Below are positions 35,401-43,626 of a DNA stretch of 64,000 nucleotides, piece by piece. Each line of letters starts with the position of its first letter. Within the stretch, counting starts at the first letter, position 1. The DNA comes from Mycobacterium sp. 852002-40037_SCH5390672 (GTDB lineage: Bacteria; Actinomycetota; Actinomycetes; Mycobacteriales; Mycobacteriaceae): the NCBI RefSeq assembly GCF_001665875.1, contig NZ_LZTA01000059.1, forward strand, positions 1 through 64,000, in the 5' to 3' direction. A model generated the notes under the pieces. It searched no databases. It saw nothing but the letters and a program-made list of their open reading frames with translations, and was not told where the DNA came from. Both the position numbers and the translations under genes were made by a program.

Positions 35401-37779
35401 GATGGCGTGGTTGAACCGGTAGAACCCGCCGGGCTCTTCGATGACGATGCCGGCTTGGCGCGCTTCGTCGAACGCATCGATAAGGTCGCTTCCAACCACC
35501 CGTTCGACCAGTTCCAACGCAAACCGGCTGCCGACAACCGCGGCTGCGGCAAGGGCTTTGTTGGTCTCGGCCGGAAGCCGAGAAAGCCTGCGGCTGACGG
35601 CTTCCCGCACGCCCTGAGGCAGGGTGCTTTGGTCCCACACGCCGCCGCTCTCATCGACATGGCGCAGGGCCTCGATGAGGAAGAAGGGGTTACCGCCCGT
35701 GACCGAGGCCAGTGCGTGCGCGAGTTCCTCGTCGTCGTAGCCGGCCTCGGCGACGTAGGTGGTCACTTCGTGCTCGTCGAGGCCGCTGAGGCTGAGCCGA
35801 TTGGCTGTGCCATCGCGGTGAAGATCGGCGAGCATCGCCGCCAGGGGGTGGGCGCGGTCGAGATCGGTGCTGCGGTAGGTGCCAACGATCTGGAGGCGGG
35901 CGTGGTCCCCGAAGCGCAGCAGATGCCGCAGGAGGAGCAGCGTCGGCTTGGCCGCCCAGTGCAGATCGTCAAGGACGAGAAGGACCGGGGCGCTCTTGGA
36001 CGCGGTTTCCAGTAGCGCAACGACGGCATCGAAAAGCGCGTAGCGCTCCGTGTCGGGATCCGATTGGGGCGTGCGAGCCAGATCGGGCACGACATCGGTC
36101 AACCCGGGCGCGAGTGACAGCAAAGCCTCGACACCGCGCAACCCTCTCAGCCTGTCAGCGCCCATACACGGCACGAGCGAACGCAACGATTCCGCGAACG
36201 GCTGATACGGCGCGCCAAGGTCCTCGTCGCAACGGCCGTACAGCACGACCGCTCCTTGCTCGTACGCCCGCTGCGACCACTCGCCGGCCAGACGTGTCTT
36301 GCCGACACCGGGTTCACCTGCGACCAGCACCATGCGGACACCGCCGGCCAGCGCGGTCTGCCATGCGGACAGCAGCCCTTCGAGTTCGCGGCCACGTCCG
36401 ACGAATGGCCCCGGGCCCACCAGTACCGCGGGAAGGGCGGGACGCTTTAGGGGCACTGCTTCGGGTACGTGCGATTCTTGTTGCTCCGCAGCGGTTTCCA
36501 GTCGCAGTTCGAAAACATGCTCGGGGCGCGCGAGGTTCTTCAGCTGACGCATCCCCAGATCGGTGAGCATGACGTCGTCGGCCAGCGTGTCGATGACGAG
36601 TTCGGCGGTCGCGCCGGAACAGAGGATCTGGCCACCCTCGGCCAGTGACCGCAGCCGCGCGACCCGGTTTACTGCCCTGCCGAAGTAGTCGCCGTCCCGA
36701 AGCTCGACCTCGCCCGTATGCAGTGCCATCCGGACACGCACGGGGTCGCGCGACGTCCACGGCTCGTGCGCGATCGCGTCCTGCAGCTCAACGGCAGCGG
36801 AGGCGGCCGCAGAAGGCCGGTCGAAGACCGAAAACGTCGCGTCGCCTTCACCGCGCGTTTTGATCAGCCGTCCTCCGCGTGACGTGACCACCTGTTCGAC
36901 CAGCTCGTCGTGGCGTGCGAGCGCCACCGCCATGGCATCGCCGTTCGACTCCCAGGCGGCTGTCGACCCCTCGATGTCGGTCAGAAGAAAAGTTACGGCG
37001 CGCGTCACCGACGGAGCATGTTGTGCCACAACGACATCCAGTGAGGCGTCCTGTGCGACGATCGCTGCCTCGAGGCGACGAAGTTTCGGCCCCGGATCGA
37101 CCCCCAGCTCGTCGGCAAGCAGCGATCGTGCCCGTTGATAGGCGCCCAGGGCCTCACCTTGTCGGCCGGCCCGGTAGAGGGCGAGCATCAGCTGGCCCCA
37201 TCGCCTTTCCCGCAGTGGGGCCTCAGCGACTGCGGCCTCGAGGTCGCCGATCACTTCCGCGGCGCGACCCGTGGCAAGCAGCGCGTCTGCTCGATCCTCA
37301 ACCAGCGCGGCGTGGCTCTCGATCCACCGCGTCTTTTCCGATGTTCCGCGCCGGCCATCGGGAAGTTCGGGGGTTCCGCGCCAGAGCGCAAGGGCCTCCT
37401 CGAAGCGGGCCACCGCTTGGCTGGTGTCGCCCGCCGCGGCGGCGTCGCGGCCCAGTCGGGCCGCCGATTTGTAACGAGACGCATCAACCTCGCTCTCGGC
37501 GAGGGTCCAACCCGCACCATGCGTCAAGACAAAGCCGTCGCCCAGGGCGCGGCGTATCGAGGAGACGTGGGTCTGCAGGGCTTTGGCGGCGGTGCGCGGC
37601 GGGTCCTCACCCCAGAGCAACTCGACGAGCGTGTCGGCCGGAACTACGGAGCCTCCGTGCAGTCCGAGCATCGTGAGGATGGCGCGCGGCTTCGCGCCCG
37701 GTATAGCGACGGGCGCCCCGTCTTGCCGGACCTGGAGAAGTCCCAAAACCCCCAGTTCCACCGATGAAAGCGTACTCAC
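29473..37779 (-). CDS. Giant BTAD / class III cyclase / AAA / TPR regulator with NTF2-like repeats
   Basis: A protein of 2768 residues in one frame. Residues 7-105 are a winged-helix DNA-binding domain and 110-250 a BTAD helical domain (AfsR/SARP type). About 258-430 form a class III nucleotidyl cyclase domain: first metal Asp D268 in LLTDIEGS, Lys307, and the Asn-Arg transition-state pair in AVNRVARL. The second metal position reads GEGD rather than GD, so activity is uncertain. A AAA/STAND ATPase follows, with Walker A GEPGVGKT (K494) and Walker B LLVLDDLHW (D604-D605), then TPR-like helices at about 790-1270. The rest is one half and five full ~270-residue units of paired NTF2-like modules. 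The GTG start at 37779 lies directly before the winged helix. The gene is coupled to the S51-like gene and divergent from a GAF/PP2C gene. The ligand and targets are unknown. Confidence 0.88.
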   Translation of the reverse strand: MSTLSSVELGVLGLLQVRQDGAPVAIPGAKPRAILTMLGLHGGSVVPADTLVELLWGEDPPRTAAKALQTHVSSIRRALGDGFVLTHGAGWTLAESEVDASRYKSAARLGRDAAAAGDTSQAVARFEEALALWRGTPELPDGRRGTSEKTRWIESHAALVEDRADALLATGRAAEVIGDLEAAVAEAPLRERRWGQLMLALYRAGRQGEALGAYQRARSLLADELGVDPGPKLRRLEAAIVAQDASLDVVVAQHAPSVTRAVTFLLTDIEGSTAAWESNGDAMAVALARHDELVEQVVTSRGGRLIKTRGEGDATFSVFDRPSAAASAAVELQDAIAHEPWTSRDPVRVRMALHTGEVELRDGDYFGRAVNRVARLRSLAEGGQILCSGATAELVIDTLADDVMLTDLGMRQLKNLARPEHVFELRLETAAEQQESHVPEAVPLKRPALPAVLVGPGPFVGRGRELEGLLSAWQTALAGGVRMVLVAGEPGVGKTRLAGEWSQRAYEQGAVVLYGRCDEDLGAPYQPFAESLRSLVPCMGADRLRGLRGVEALLSLAPGLTDVVPDLARTPQSDPDTERYALFDAVVALLETASKSAPVLLVLDDLHWAAKPTLLLLRHLLRFGDHARLQIVGTYRSTDLDRAHPLAAMLADLHRDGTANRLSLSGLDEHEVTTYVAEAGYDDEELAHALASVTGGNPFFLIEALRHVDESGGVWDQSTLPQGVREAVSRRLSRLPAETNKALAAAAVVGSRFALELVERVVGSDLIDAFDEARQAGIVIEEPGGFYRFNHAIVRQSLLAELASVRRMRLHQRIATTLEMLPGADDELLAELAYHYFECAWAGNAAKAVAYCRRAADQAMARLAYEGAADLYHRALHALEEIDDELPDRDDQTVELLVARCEALLAAGDVATAAGAVSLLQAATVDSARLAAWATCFDGQLSMLVHPERLDEVEAALGAAAAKLAELDDAAGEAKAHTVRAGCLARLGRIGDCEVALDDALTAARRAREHRRVNAVLAGAPLAALWGPNPVPRAGGRCLDVVRLLRITTDSPAVEATSTRCQAVLEAFRGRAAAARRMIDSARRTVTELGLRHARLEVEQFAGIVELIVGDAAAAEPHLRKAYSGFRRLGLDADTAETAALLGRACLALGRESEAGELCTESERLAGHALKASIAWRTLRAHLLARGNDYDAARQVAEAAVKLAERTDALVDHGDACLTLATVLRAAGDIARARVAAEQAIGLYERKGAAALADMARDILGAQVKPSAPGLAEKPTVELDNACARVGERVLAAIHREDWDELELLFAPEASIESRRKIVGNTLASDWVRHAVRHDLETDAMRIDHVTIAARGERLALSRLMVATGDATPGAPPDEFLQLYAIDQEGRVALQIWFDVEDIDAAIAELDAAHARFEETPQVRQLTNAATRAYERFWSYFAARDWNAVAAIVSVSLSGADHRRVVNAGDRGSRETVIEDLQVAADLGFTIWMVDVVAIRGERLALTRVRASGRDPETIQNDAFNIVEINADEEITSIVVFDLDDFDATVAELDRRYLAGEAAPHARTWSAVAGSYAALNRHEPPLTKPGCVNVDHRRETAFGPGDVTAYIDAGWNFEQDINIYAEQAHRLSDVGTVITYAAYETSQEGLEAEWRGIAVFAVEDDMVTRTDVFDEADLDAAIARFDGLEPKTRRLENAASRSYERMQACFAARDWDALADTLIDDVHNEDRRRVVNAGVQRGRDASIEDVRSAADLGITHATSDAIATRGEHCALIHARFSQGDEKPETFYVHALHAVEIDADERLKALIMFDPDDIDAAFEELDARYLAGEATGYARTWSAITRSCASLNRREALPTTPDWVNIDRRRGISIAPGEMPEWLSAAWNRPSDLSVFIESVHRLNDHGAVVTHMAHETSHDVSLAEWRVINVQTVTGDLIDRLEMFDENDIDAAIARFEQLTRPVPQLENAASRANKRFQGLFAARDWEGLAHGLADGISHDDRRRVVGMGVRQGREAVIAEIRALVAIGVTTAVSDVIATRGQHVVLSRFRTFGRDQRPEAFHTETLEVVEIDADERIAARVVFDVDDFDDAVAELDARYLADEAAPHARAWSILTEAFAALNRREIPVTTPDWVNIDNRRLAPIGAGDLGAYLLAAWEPSPQGRIYIAAVHRLSSSGAVVTHVAIETSPEGFDAEWQVVDVVMFDGDRITRTELFDESDLTGALNQFETNQAARRPENAASRLYERFRSCYAGRDLQAITEMFADNVCTEDRRRVVNSGLRHGKDAVIAAISALAELDIDLVADVIATRGARLVLSRVQASGSDQGSDGFYVVGLDILELDAGGRAVARVVFDLDDSDAAFKELDARFVAGEAAAHADTWSVIAGVHVMFNRHELPPADWVTIDHRRGTPFTAGDMTSAIHTLFDLTPDFQVHIETVHQLNSFGAVITNCAHGSSPDGLDVEWRMVMLHMVDGDRLTRCEVFDETDVDAAVLRFDELHRPARRLDNAASRAEDQLFARSGTRDWAAVAEILADNSFVDDRRRVVNVGFWDGRDIVIANMQALAEGLAHVTLTVIATRGERLALIRIRSFNPDLRQGEFVVEMLGIAETDPDGRIAAHVFFDVDDVDAAFVELDKRYLAGESEECAHTWSVIARECAAFDHHELFAADWITMDHRQLAAIDASDPQTAMRALWDFTPDFRIHIEAVHRLISFGAVATYAAQGTSPEGLDAEWRMIQVLAIDGDRINRCELFDETDLDAALAKFDELIVEDQPK
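29476..33525 (-). repeat. Five tandem ~810-bp coding repeats (NTF2-like pairs)
   Basis: The Asn of the NAASR-type motif recurs at residues 1424, 1693, 1964, 2234 and 2502, spacings of 269, 271, 270 and 268. Each unit has module A (ENAASR, FAARDW, DRRRVVN, IATRGE, FDxDDxDAA, ELDxRYLAGE) and module B (HARTWS, LNRxE, DWVNIDHRR, EWR, DGDxxxR, FDExDxDAA). A lone, more diverged module A precedes them (residues 1276-1418). Both modules look like SnoaL/NTF2-fold ligand domains. Divergence between copies suggests old duplications kept by selection. Confidence 0.85.
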
Positions 37780-38000
37780 GTCAGCTATCTTCGGCGGGAC
37801 AATTCAATACCTGGTCAAGATCGGGTAAAGCCATACTGCCTGCAGTTCGTTCAGCGCCCGCAACCTTCATGTGAGCTCGGCAAATGTTGGCCAGCTACTG
37901 AGCGAGTACTCGCCAATCCGTGCACCAGGGAGCGCAGCGTGGTACTGGGGTCGTGCGGTCCAGGCATCGGCGTACAACCGACCCGTTACCGTGGGTACCT

Positions 38001-40571
38001 ATGGACAGCGACCGGAGTGACTCCGCCTTCACTTGGCAGGGCCGGCGCGAACTGGTGAGTCGAATGCATGACCAGCTCGATGAGCTGGTGGCAGCGCGCG
38101 ACCAGATGGAACAACTGGTGCGGGTCATCGTCGAGATCGGCTCCGATCTGGAGATGGATGTGACGCTGCGTCGCGTCCTCCAAGCGGCGATGGAGTTGAC
38201 CGGCGCCCGCTACGCCGCCCTGGGCATACGCGCCTCGGACGGCGCGCTCGTTTCTTTCGTGTGTGCGGGAATCGACGCCGACATTGCGCGGCGCCTCGGC
38301 GATCTTCCGGTCGGTGATGGTCTGCGCGTCGATGATCTGAGCACCCATCCCGACACCGCCGGGATGGGCGGACACGAACCGCCGATGCATGCGCTCCTTG
38401 GCATCCCGATTACTGTGCGGGCGGCCAACTTCGGCATCCTGTATTTGGCCGACGACCGGCCGGGTCGAGTCTTCTCCGACTCGCAGGAAGGCGCCGTACG
38501 AGCGATGGCCACGGCGGCGGCGGCCGCCATCGACAACGCCCGACTTTTCGAGCGAGAGCGTGAAGCGGCGAAATGGACGAAGGCCAGTCGCGAGATCACG
38601 ACCGCGTTGCTGTCCGGCGACCCGCAGACGGGTCCGTTGCAGCTCATCGTGAACCGGGCGCTGGAGCTGGCCGGTGCCGAACAAGCGATCTTGCTGGTTC
38701 CCCGGGAGCCGGAAGTGCCAGTGGAAGAGGTCGACACCCTGGTCGTGGCCGCGACGGCGGGCCGGTACTCCTCGGAGGTGATTGGCCGGCAGGTTCCGAT
38801 GGACGGTTCGACAACGGGTGGCGTTGCGCGCCGCGGCCTGCCGCTGATCACTGATTCCTTCGAATACCCGATCGAGGGATTCACCGACGTCGGTGAACGC
38901 TCGGCGATCGTCATGCCGCTGATTGCGGACGGTGCGGTGCTTGGCGTCATCGCCGTCGCGCGCGATCCGCATCAGCCCGTGTTCGGCAACGATTACCTCG
39001 ATCTGGTCAGTGATTTCGCCCGGCACGCGGCCATCGCATTGGCACTGGCCGCGGGTCGCGAACACGCGCTCAACCAGGAGTTGGCCCAGGCCGACACGGT
39101 CGAGGACGCGTTGCACGCCGCCGCAGAGGAACTGCGCCGGTTATGGCGGGCGCGCCGCGTTCTGGCCGTCACCTTCCCCACGCAGAGCTCGTCCGCGGAA
39201 ACGGCGTTCGGTGCACCCCAGGTGGTGTCGGTCGGCGAGCCCACACCATGGGCCGAGCTGCCACTGCACACCCAGCAGGCGCTCACCTCACTGCGCGACG
39301 GCGATCTCCTCACTTCCAGCGCGTCGCAGCCCGGGACGGCGGGCATCGCGCTGCAGCACCCCGAGGGCGTGCTCGTCGTGTGGATCGATCTGGCCGACCA
39401 GCGCCCGTTCACCCTCGAGGACCAGACTTTGCTCACCGTCTTGGCCGGCCGCCTCGGTCAGGGTCTGCAGCGGGTGCACCAGGTCGACCAGCAGCGCGAA
39501 ACCGCGCTGGCCCTCCAACACGCGATCCTCGGCCCCGCTGATCTGCCCGCCGGATTCGCGGTGCGCTATCAGGCCGCAACGCGACCCCTACAGGTGGGCG
39601 GTGACTGGTACGACATTGTCGACCTGGAAGACGGACGCATCGCCTTGATCGTCGGCGACTGTGTCGGACATGGCCTTGCCGCCGCCACCGTGATGGGCCA
39701 GGTGCGCAGTGCTTGCCGCGCGCTGTTGTTCGAAAACCCAAGTCCCGGTGCAGCTCTCGCGGGGCTGGATCGCTTCGCCGCGCGGTTGCCCGGTGCCCAA
39801 TGCACCACCGCAGTCTGCGCGGTGCTCACTCCCGAAACCGGTGAACTGGTCTACTCCAGCGCCGGTCATCCGCCGCCCATTCTGGTGCACGGCGACGGCA
39901 GCACCCAGATGCTCGACGACGGCCACACCATCGCATTGGGGATACGGGGTGACTGGCCCCGTCCGGAAGCCCGCGTGACCATCCCCGCGCGTTCGACACT
40001 ACTGCTCTACACCGACGGTCTTGTCGAACGTCGCCGCGTTCCGCTCGACCATGGCATCTCCCGCGTCGCCGGCGTCGCGGAGGATTCCCGCGCTTTGACA
40101 CTGGACGATCTGGCGAACCAGGTCATGTCACGCGTGGCGCCGAGCGGTGGGTACCAGGACGACGTCGTGCTGTTGCTTTATCGCCACCCGGCCCCGTTGG
40201 AGTTGAACTTTCCCGCCGACGTCAGCCAGCTTGCGCCGACCCGCAGCGCCCTGCGCAACTGGCTGACCAGGGCCCGGTTAGACCCCGACCAAACCCTGAA
40301 CGTGCTCGTCGCCGCCGGGGAAGCTGTCGCCAACGCCATCGAGCACGGTCATCGCCACAGACCCCAGGGCACAATTCGCCTCGGCGCGATCGCAACCGGC
40401 GACGCGGTCCAGTTGACGATCACCGACACCGGCTCGTGGAAGGCTCCGCAACCCGCTTCTTATCCGCACCGCGGCCGGGGCATCCCCCTCATGCGAAGTC
40501 TCATGCACGACGTCGACATCCGGCCCGACAACGACGGCACCACAGTTCACCTATCGACGAGGATCACCTGA
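38001..40571 (+). CDS. GAF-GAF-PP2C/SpoIIE phosphatase with HATPase anti-sigma domain
   Basis: A cytosolic signalling protein of 856 residues. GAF sensor domains lie at about 45-190 and 210-370 (the first has LTGARYAALGIRASDGALVS), with a third GAF-like stretch at about 385-510. A SpoIIE-type PP2C phosphatase at about 520-720 has metal motifs VGGDWYD and GDCVGHG. The C-terminal RsbW-type HATPase has N-box GEAVANAIEHG (about residue 773) and G-box HRGRGIPLMRS. Such proteins dephosphorylate STAS anti-anti-sigma factors and sequester sigma factors. The STAS gene follows with a 1-base overlap, forming a self-contained partner switch. The ATG at 38001 was chosen; a clear ribosome binding site is lacking. 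Confidence 0.9.
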   Translation: MDSDRSDSAFTWQGRRELVSRMHDQLDELVAARDQMEQLVRVIVEIGSDLEMDVTLRRVLQAAMELTGARYAALGIRASDGALVSFVCAGIDADIARRLGDLPVGDGLRVDDLSTHPDTAGMGGHEPPMHALLGIPITVRAANFGILYLADDRPGRVFSDSQEGAVRAMATAAAAAIDNARLFEREREAAKWTKASREITTALLSGDPQTGPLQLIVNRALELAGAEQAILLVPREPEVPVEEVDTLVVAATAGRYSSEVIGRQVPMDGSTTGGVARRGLPLITDSFEYPIEGFTDVGERSAIVMPLIADGAVLGVIAVARDPHQPVFGNDYLDLVSDFARHAAIALALAAGREHALNQELAQADTVEDALHAAAEELRRLWRARRVLAVTFPTQSSSAETAFGAPQVVSVGEPTPWAELPLHTQQALTSLRDGDLLTSSASQPGTAGIALQHPEGVLVVWIDLADQRPFTLEDQTLLTVLAGRLGQGLQRVHQVDQQRETALALQHAILGPADLPAGFAVRYQAATRPLQVGGDWYDIVDLEDGRIALIVGDCVGHGLAAATVMGQVRSACRALLFENPSPGAALAGLDRFAARLPGAQCTTAVCAVLTPETGELVYSSAGHPPPILVHGDGSTQMLDDGHTIALGIRGDWPRPEARVTIPARSTLLLYTDGLVERRRVPLDHGISRVAGVAEDSRALTLDDLANQVMSRVAPSGGYQDDVVLLLYRHPAPLELNFPADVSQLAPTRSALRNWLTRARLDPDQTLNVLVAAGEAVANAIEHGHRHRPQGTIRLGAIATGDAVQLTITDTGSWKAPQPASYPHRGRGIPLMRSLMHDVDIRPDNDGTTVHLSTRIT

Positions 40572-40897
40572 TGACGACCCCGCTCACGCTTGACACCGCG
40601 CGCGGCAGCGACGGGAAATTCATGCTGGTCGTCGCGGGGGAAATCGACTTGAGCAATATCGATGCGTTCAACGTGGCTCTGGCCGGCGCCACCACCGAGG
40701 CCACCGGCAGCGTCGGCGCGTTACTGGTCGACCTCAGCGCGGTGGAGTACCTGGACAGCGCCGCGATCAGCGCCCTCGCCGCCCACGCAGATCGCATCGA
40801 GCTCCTCGCCAACCCGATCCTGATGTCCGTCCTGAGAATTAGTGGCCTGAGCGAACTGACCACGATCGAACCTGCGCCGCCGACCGCGGGGCTGTGA
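40571..40897 (+). CDS. STAS-domain anti-sigma factor antagonist
   Basis: A SpoIIAA/RsbV-type STAS protein of 108 residues. The phosphorylation-site region reads LLVDLSAVEYLDSAAISALA, where the Ser in YLDSAA is the expected phospho-acceptor. The N-terminal KFMLVVAGEIDLSNIDAF strand-helix is also conserved. The ATG shares its A with the stop of the PP2C/HATPase gene (TGATG), indicating coupled production of the switch protein with its phosphatase/kinase. It should release a sigma factor when dephosphorylated. Which sigma factor is affected is not visible here. Confidence 0.92.
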   Translation: MTTPLTLDTARGSDGKFMLVVAGEIDLSNIDAFNVALAGATTEATGSVGALLVDLSAVEYLDSAAISALAAHADRIELLANPILMSVLRISGLSELTTIEPAPPTAGL

Positions 40898-41006
40898 CGA
40901 GCGGCAGTGTCCGGCAGAAGTTGATCGGTAGAGTCAATCTTCCTGCGACACAGCGTAAGTTCGGCGGATCCCGGCCGAGGCCCGCGCCGCATGCAACGAT
41001 GGCGTA

Positions 41007-41438
41007 ATGGGTGACGACGCGCAGAGCGCGGAACGTGAATTCAACGAGCAGAACATCGACGAGTTCCGCCGCAATGGCGGCAAAGTGGGCGGGCAATTCG
41101 AGGGATTCCCGCTGCTGCTGCTGACTTCGACCGGAGCGCGCAGCGGCGCCCAACGGGTCAATCCGGTCGCCTACTTCGACATCGACGACAAAATCTATGT
41201 CGTCGGTTCCGCGGCGGGCCGGGACAACAATCCCGCCTGGGTGCACAACATTCGCGCCAATCCTCGCGTGTCCGTCGAGATCGGCTCCGAGGCTGCGAAG
41301 CCCGCGACCGCACGCGAATTGCCGCGTGACGAAAGGGATTCGGTCTATTCGGTTGTGGTCGAGCGTGCCCCGGGGTTCGGGGAATACCAGCAACGCACCG
41401 ATCGGCTCATCCCGGTCTTCGAATTGATGACCGACTGA
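41007..41438 (+). CDS. F420-dependent (DDN-family) nitroreductase/quinone reductase-like protein
   Basis: A split-beta-barrel protein of 143 residues in the deazaflavin-dependent nitroreductase (DDN) family, which reduces quinones with F420H2 at the membrane. The family core is LLLLTSTGARSGAQRVNPVA, then GSAAGRDNNPAWVHNIRANP, including the phosphate-contacting Lys/Arg-Ser-Gly region and the NPxWxxNxxANP motif. The ATG at 41007 is preceded by an A-rich stretch but no strong ribosome binding site. The neighbours are functionally unrelated. The substrate is unknown. Confidence 0.9.
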   Translation: MGDDAQSAEREFNEQNIDEFRRNGGKVGGQFEGFPLLLLTSTGARSGAQRVNPVAYFDIDDKIYVVGSAAGRDNNPAWVHNIRANPRVSVEIGSEAAKPATARELPRDERDSVYSVVVERAPGFGEYQQRTDRLIPVFELMTD

Positions 41439-41582
41439 AGGCTCGCGCCCGCAACGGCATTCAGGCTCACCACTTCGGCACGACAACGGGGTTGATTGCC
41501 GCACAATGATGAACGCGGGTTCGGCCGGATGCGACCAGTCATCACACGCCTGCTTGCCCGAACGCACAAAGGGAGGTCGGCG

Positions 41583-41828
41583 ATGAGACATTATCTGCGG
41601 CGTTGCGTGGTCGGTGCGGTCGCTCTCGTGTTGGCCGGGTTGCCGGTGACAGTGATCGCAACGCCGGCGATCAACCGGGCCGATGGTGAATGCGCCCCGG
41701 GGTGGGGCTGGAGCGCCGAGCTGAACCAATGCGTGTTCTTGCTCCCGGCGGCAAACGGGCCGGGCGGGCCCGGGGGACCGGGCGGCCCCGGCGGTCCTGG
41801 CGGGCCCGGGCGCCCCGGACCACACTAG
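41583..41828 (+). CDS. Small secreted protein with Gly-Pro-Gly tail
   Basis: An 81-residue exported protein. The signal peptide (MRHYLRRCVVGAVALVLAGL, cleavage around PAINRADG) precedes a short Cys-containing segment (ECAPGWGWSAELNQCVFLLP) likely closed by one disulfide. The tail is GPGGPGGPGGPGG. GGGAGG six bases upstream of ATG 41583 makes this the start. The tail repeats the motif of the larger collagen-like protein encoded 1.8 kb away on the other strand. The function is unknown; such proteins are common in mycobacterial envelopes. Confidence 0.85.
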   Translation: MRHYLRRCVVGAVALVLAGLPVTVIATPAINRADGECAPGWGWSAELNQCVFLLPAANGPGGPGGPGGPGGPGGPGRPGPH

Positions 41829-41963
41829 GAACGCCGCCCGGCTGCGGCAACGCGACGCTCTTGCTGGCGAAATAGCTGGGCGGCGGACACGGGGGAACTC
41901 CACGCGTCCGCCAGTCGTTATACCGGCTAAGTAACCTGTGATTCCGAGGGAGACAACAGCCGC

Positions 41964-42896
41964 ATGCCACGCACAGACAACGACACCTGGGATTTGGCCA
42001 CCAGTGTGGGCGCGACCGCCACGATGGTCGCAGCCGCCCGAGCGATCGCGACCAACGCCGACAATCCGCTGATCGAGGACCGATTCGCCGAGCCGCTGGT
42101 TCGTGCCGTCGGGGTGGACTTTTTCACACGGTGGGTCTCCGGCGACCTGGCGGCCGCAGACGTCGACGACCACGAATCCGGCTGGAAGCTTGAGCACATG
42201 CCCGTCGCGATGGCGGCGCGGACCCGATTCTTTGACTCCTTCTTCCACGCCGCGACGCAGGCCGGGATCCGGCAGGCGGTGATTCTGGCGTCGGGTCTCG
42301 ACGCGCGCGCCTACCGCTTGGCCTGGCCGGCCGATATGAGGGTGTTCGAGATCGACCAGCCGCAGGTGATCGAATTCAAGGCCGCCACGCTGGCCAAACT
42401 GGGCGCCGCCCCGCAGGCCGAGTTGCGTACGGTCGCCGTCGACCTGCGCAATGACTGGCCAAAGGCATTGGTAGAGGCTGGCTTTGACAAGAGTCGGCCC
42501 ACCGCGTGGATCGCGGAGGGCCTCTTCGGGTATCTGCCGCCGGAGGCGCAAGATCGCCTGCTGGGCAACATCACCGAACTCAGCGCCGGCGGTAGCCGGC
42601 TGGCGTGCGAAGCTATTCCGGACATGTCAGAGGTAGACACGGAGAAAGCCCAGGAAATGATGCGCAGGGCCACCGCGAAATGGCGTGAGCACGGCTTCGA
42701 CCTGGAATTCGGCGAGCTCGGCTACCAGGGCGAGCGCAACGACGTCGCCGTCTATCTGGACGACCTGGGATGGCGGTCGGAGGGCATCCGGATGACTCAG
42801 CTGTTGGCCGACTCCGGTCTTGACGCGATCCCGCAGACCAACGACTCCGTGTCGGTGGCCGACACCATCTACTACAGCTCGGTGCTGAACAAATGA
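41964..42896 (+). CDS. Class I SAM-dependent methyltransferase (TIGR00027 family)
   Basis: A protein of 310 residues from the mycobacterial-expanded TIGR00027/leucine carboxyl methyltransferase-like family. The N-terminus [20 protein letters not shown] is diagnostic. The SAM-binding signature is [19 protein letters not shown], then the acidic ribose-binding end [32 protein letters not shown] is also conserved. The natural substrate of the family is mostly unknown; some act on polyketide/lipid carboxylates. The ATG is at 41964. Its stop overlaps the next methyltransferase by 4 bases, so they may act together. Confidence 0.92.
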   Translation: MPRTDNDTWDLATSVGATATMVAAARAIATNADNPLIEDRFAEPLVRAVGVDFFTRWVSGDLAAADVDDHESGWKLEHMPVAMAARTRFFDSFFHAATQAGIRQAVILASGLDARAYRLAWPADMRVFEIDQPQVIEFKAATLAKLGAAPQAELRTVAVDLRNDWPKALVEAGFDKSRPTAWIAEGLFGYLPPEAQDRLLGNITELSAGGSRLACEAIPDMSEVDTEKAQEMMRRATAKWREHGFDLEFGELGYQGERNDVAVYLDDLGWRSEGIRMTQLLADSGLDAIPQTNDSVSVADTIYYSSVLNK

Positions 42897-43528
42897 CCGC
42901 ACCGCAGCGCCGAGGGCTCAACGAGGCCGTCACTCGGATGTGGAGCTTTCTCGCGCCGGCTTACGATCTGCCGTTCCTGCAACAGTGGGTGTACCGACCT
43001 CCGCACAACGAGGTGATCGCCCAGCTGCGCAAACACGGTGCTCGCAAGATCGCTGACATCGCTTGCGGCACAGGGATTCTTAGTGACCGGATCCAGCGTG
43101 AACTGCAGCCCGACGAAATCTATGGCGTCGACATGTCCGATGGCATGCTCGGGCAGGCGCGCGCCAGGTCGGATCGGGTCCAGTGGATGCGCGGCCCGGC
43201 CGAGCAGCTTCCCTTTGACGACGGTGCCCTCGATGCCGTCGTGACGACTTCAGCCTTTCACTTCTTCGACCAGCCGGCGGCGCTGCGTGAATTCCACCGT
43301 GTGCTGGCACCCGGCGGGCTGGTAGCCGTCTCGGCGCTGAGTACGCGGCAACGGCGGCTGCAGTCATCTGCGGACTCTCGGTGGAAGCCCCAACACAACG
43401 CATCCGCACCCGAGATGCGGACGTTGTTCGAAAACGCCGGGTTTGTGATCAGCGATCAACACCGGATTCCGCGACCGGTATGGACGCGCCTCGTGTCCGA
43501 CCTGTTGACCGTCGGCATTAAAAACTAG
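42893..43528 (+). CDS. SAM-dependent methyltransferase (type 11)
   Basis: A protein of 211 residues. Motif I is [15 protein letters not shown], the acidic motif II is [18 protein letters not shown], and the post-I segment is [20 protein letters not shown], followed by [15 protein letters not shown]. This is the UbiE/Methyltransf_11 fold. The start overlaps the preceding methyltransferase (ATGA), so both are cotranscribed and probably modify the same small lipid or quinone-like molecule; that is inference. A bidirectional hairpin follows. Confidence 0.9.
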   Translation: MTAPQRRGLNEAVTRMWSFLAPAYDLPFLQQWVYRPPHNEVIAQLRKHGARKIADIACGTGILSDRIQRELQPDEIYGVDMSDGMLGQARARSDRVQWMRGPAEQLPFDDGALDAVVTTSAFHFFDQPAALREFHRVLAPGGLVAVSALSTRQRRLQSSADSRWKPQHNASAPEMRTLFENAGFVISDQHRIPRPVWTRLVSDLLTVGIKN

Positions 43529-43576
43529 GACCAGCACCGAGCGAAAACTCCTCGGCCGCAATGACATAAACGAACG

Positions 43577-43614
43577 ACGACGCCCGCCTCGCCAAGCGGC
43601 GAAGCGGGCGTCGT
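43577..43614. terminator. Bidirectional hairpin terminator
   Basis: ACGACGCCCGC (43577-43587) pairs with GCGGGCGTCGT (43604-43614). Inside, after one mismatch, TCGCC/GGCGA pairs around an AAGC loop. The total stem is about 16 base pairs. It lies between the convergent methyltransferase (plus) and collagen-like (minus) genes and serves both. Confidence 0.85.
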
Positions 43615-43626
43615 GTCAGCTAACCG

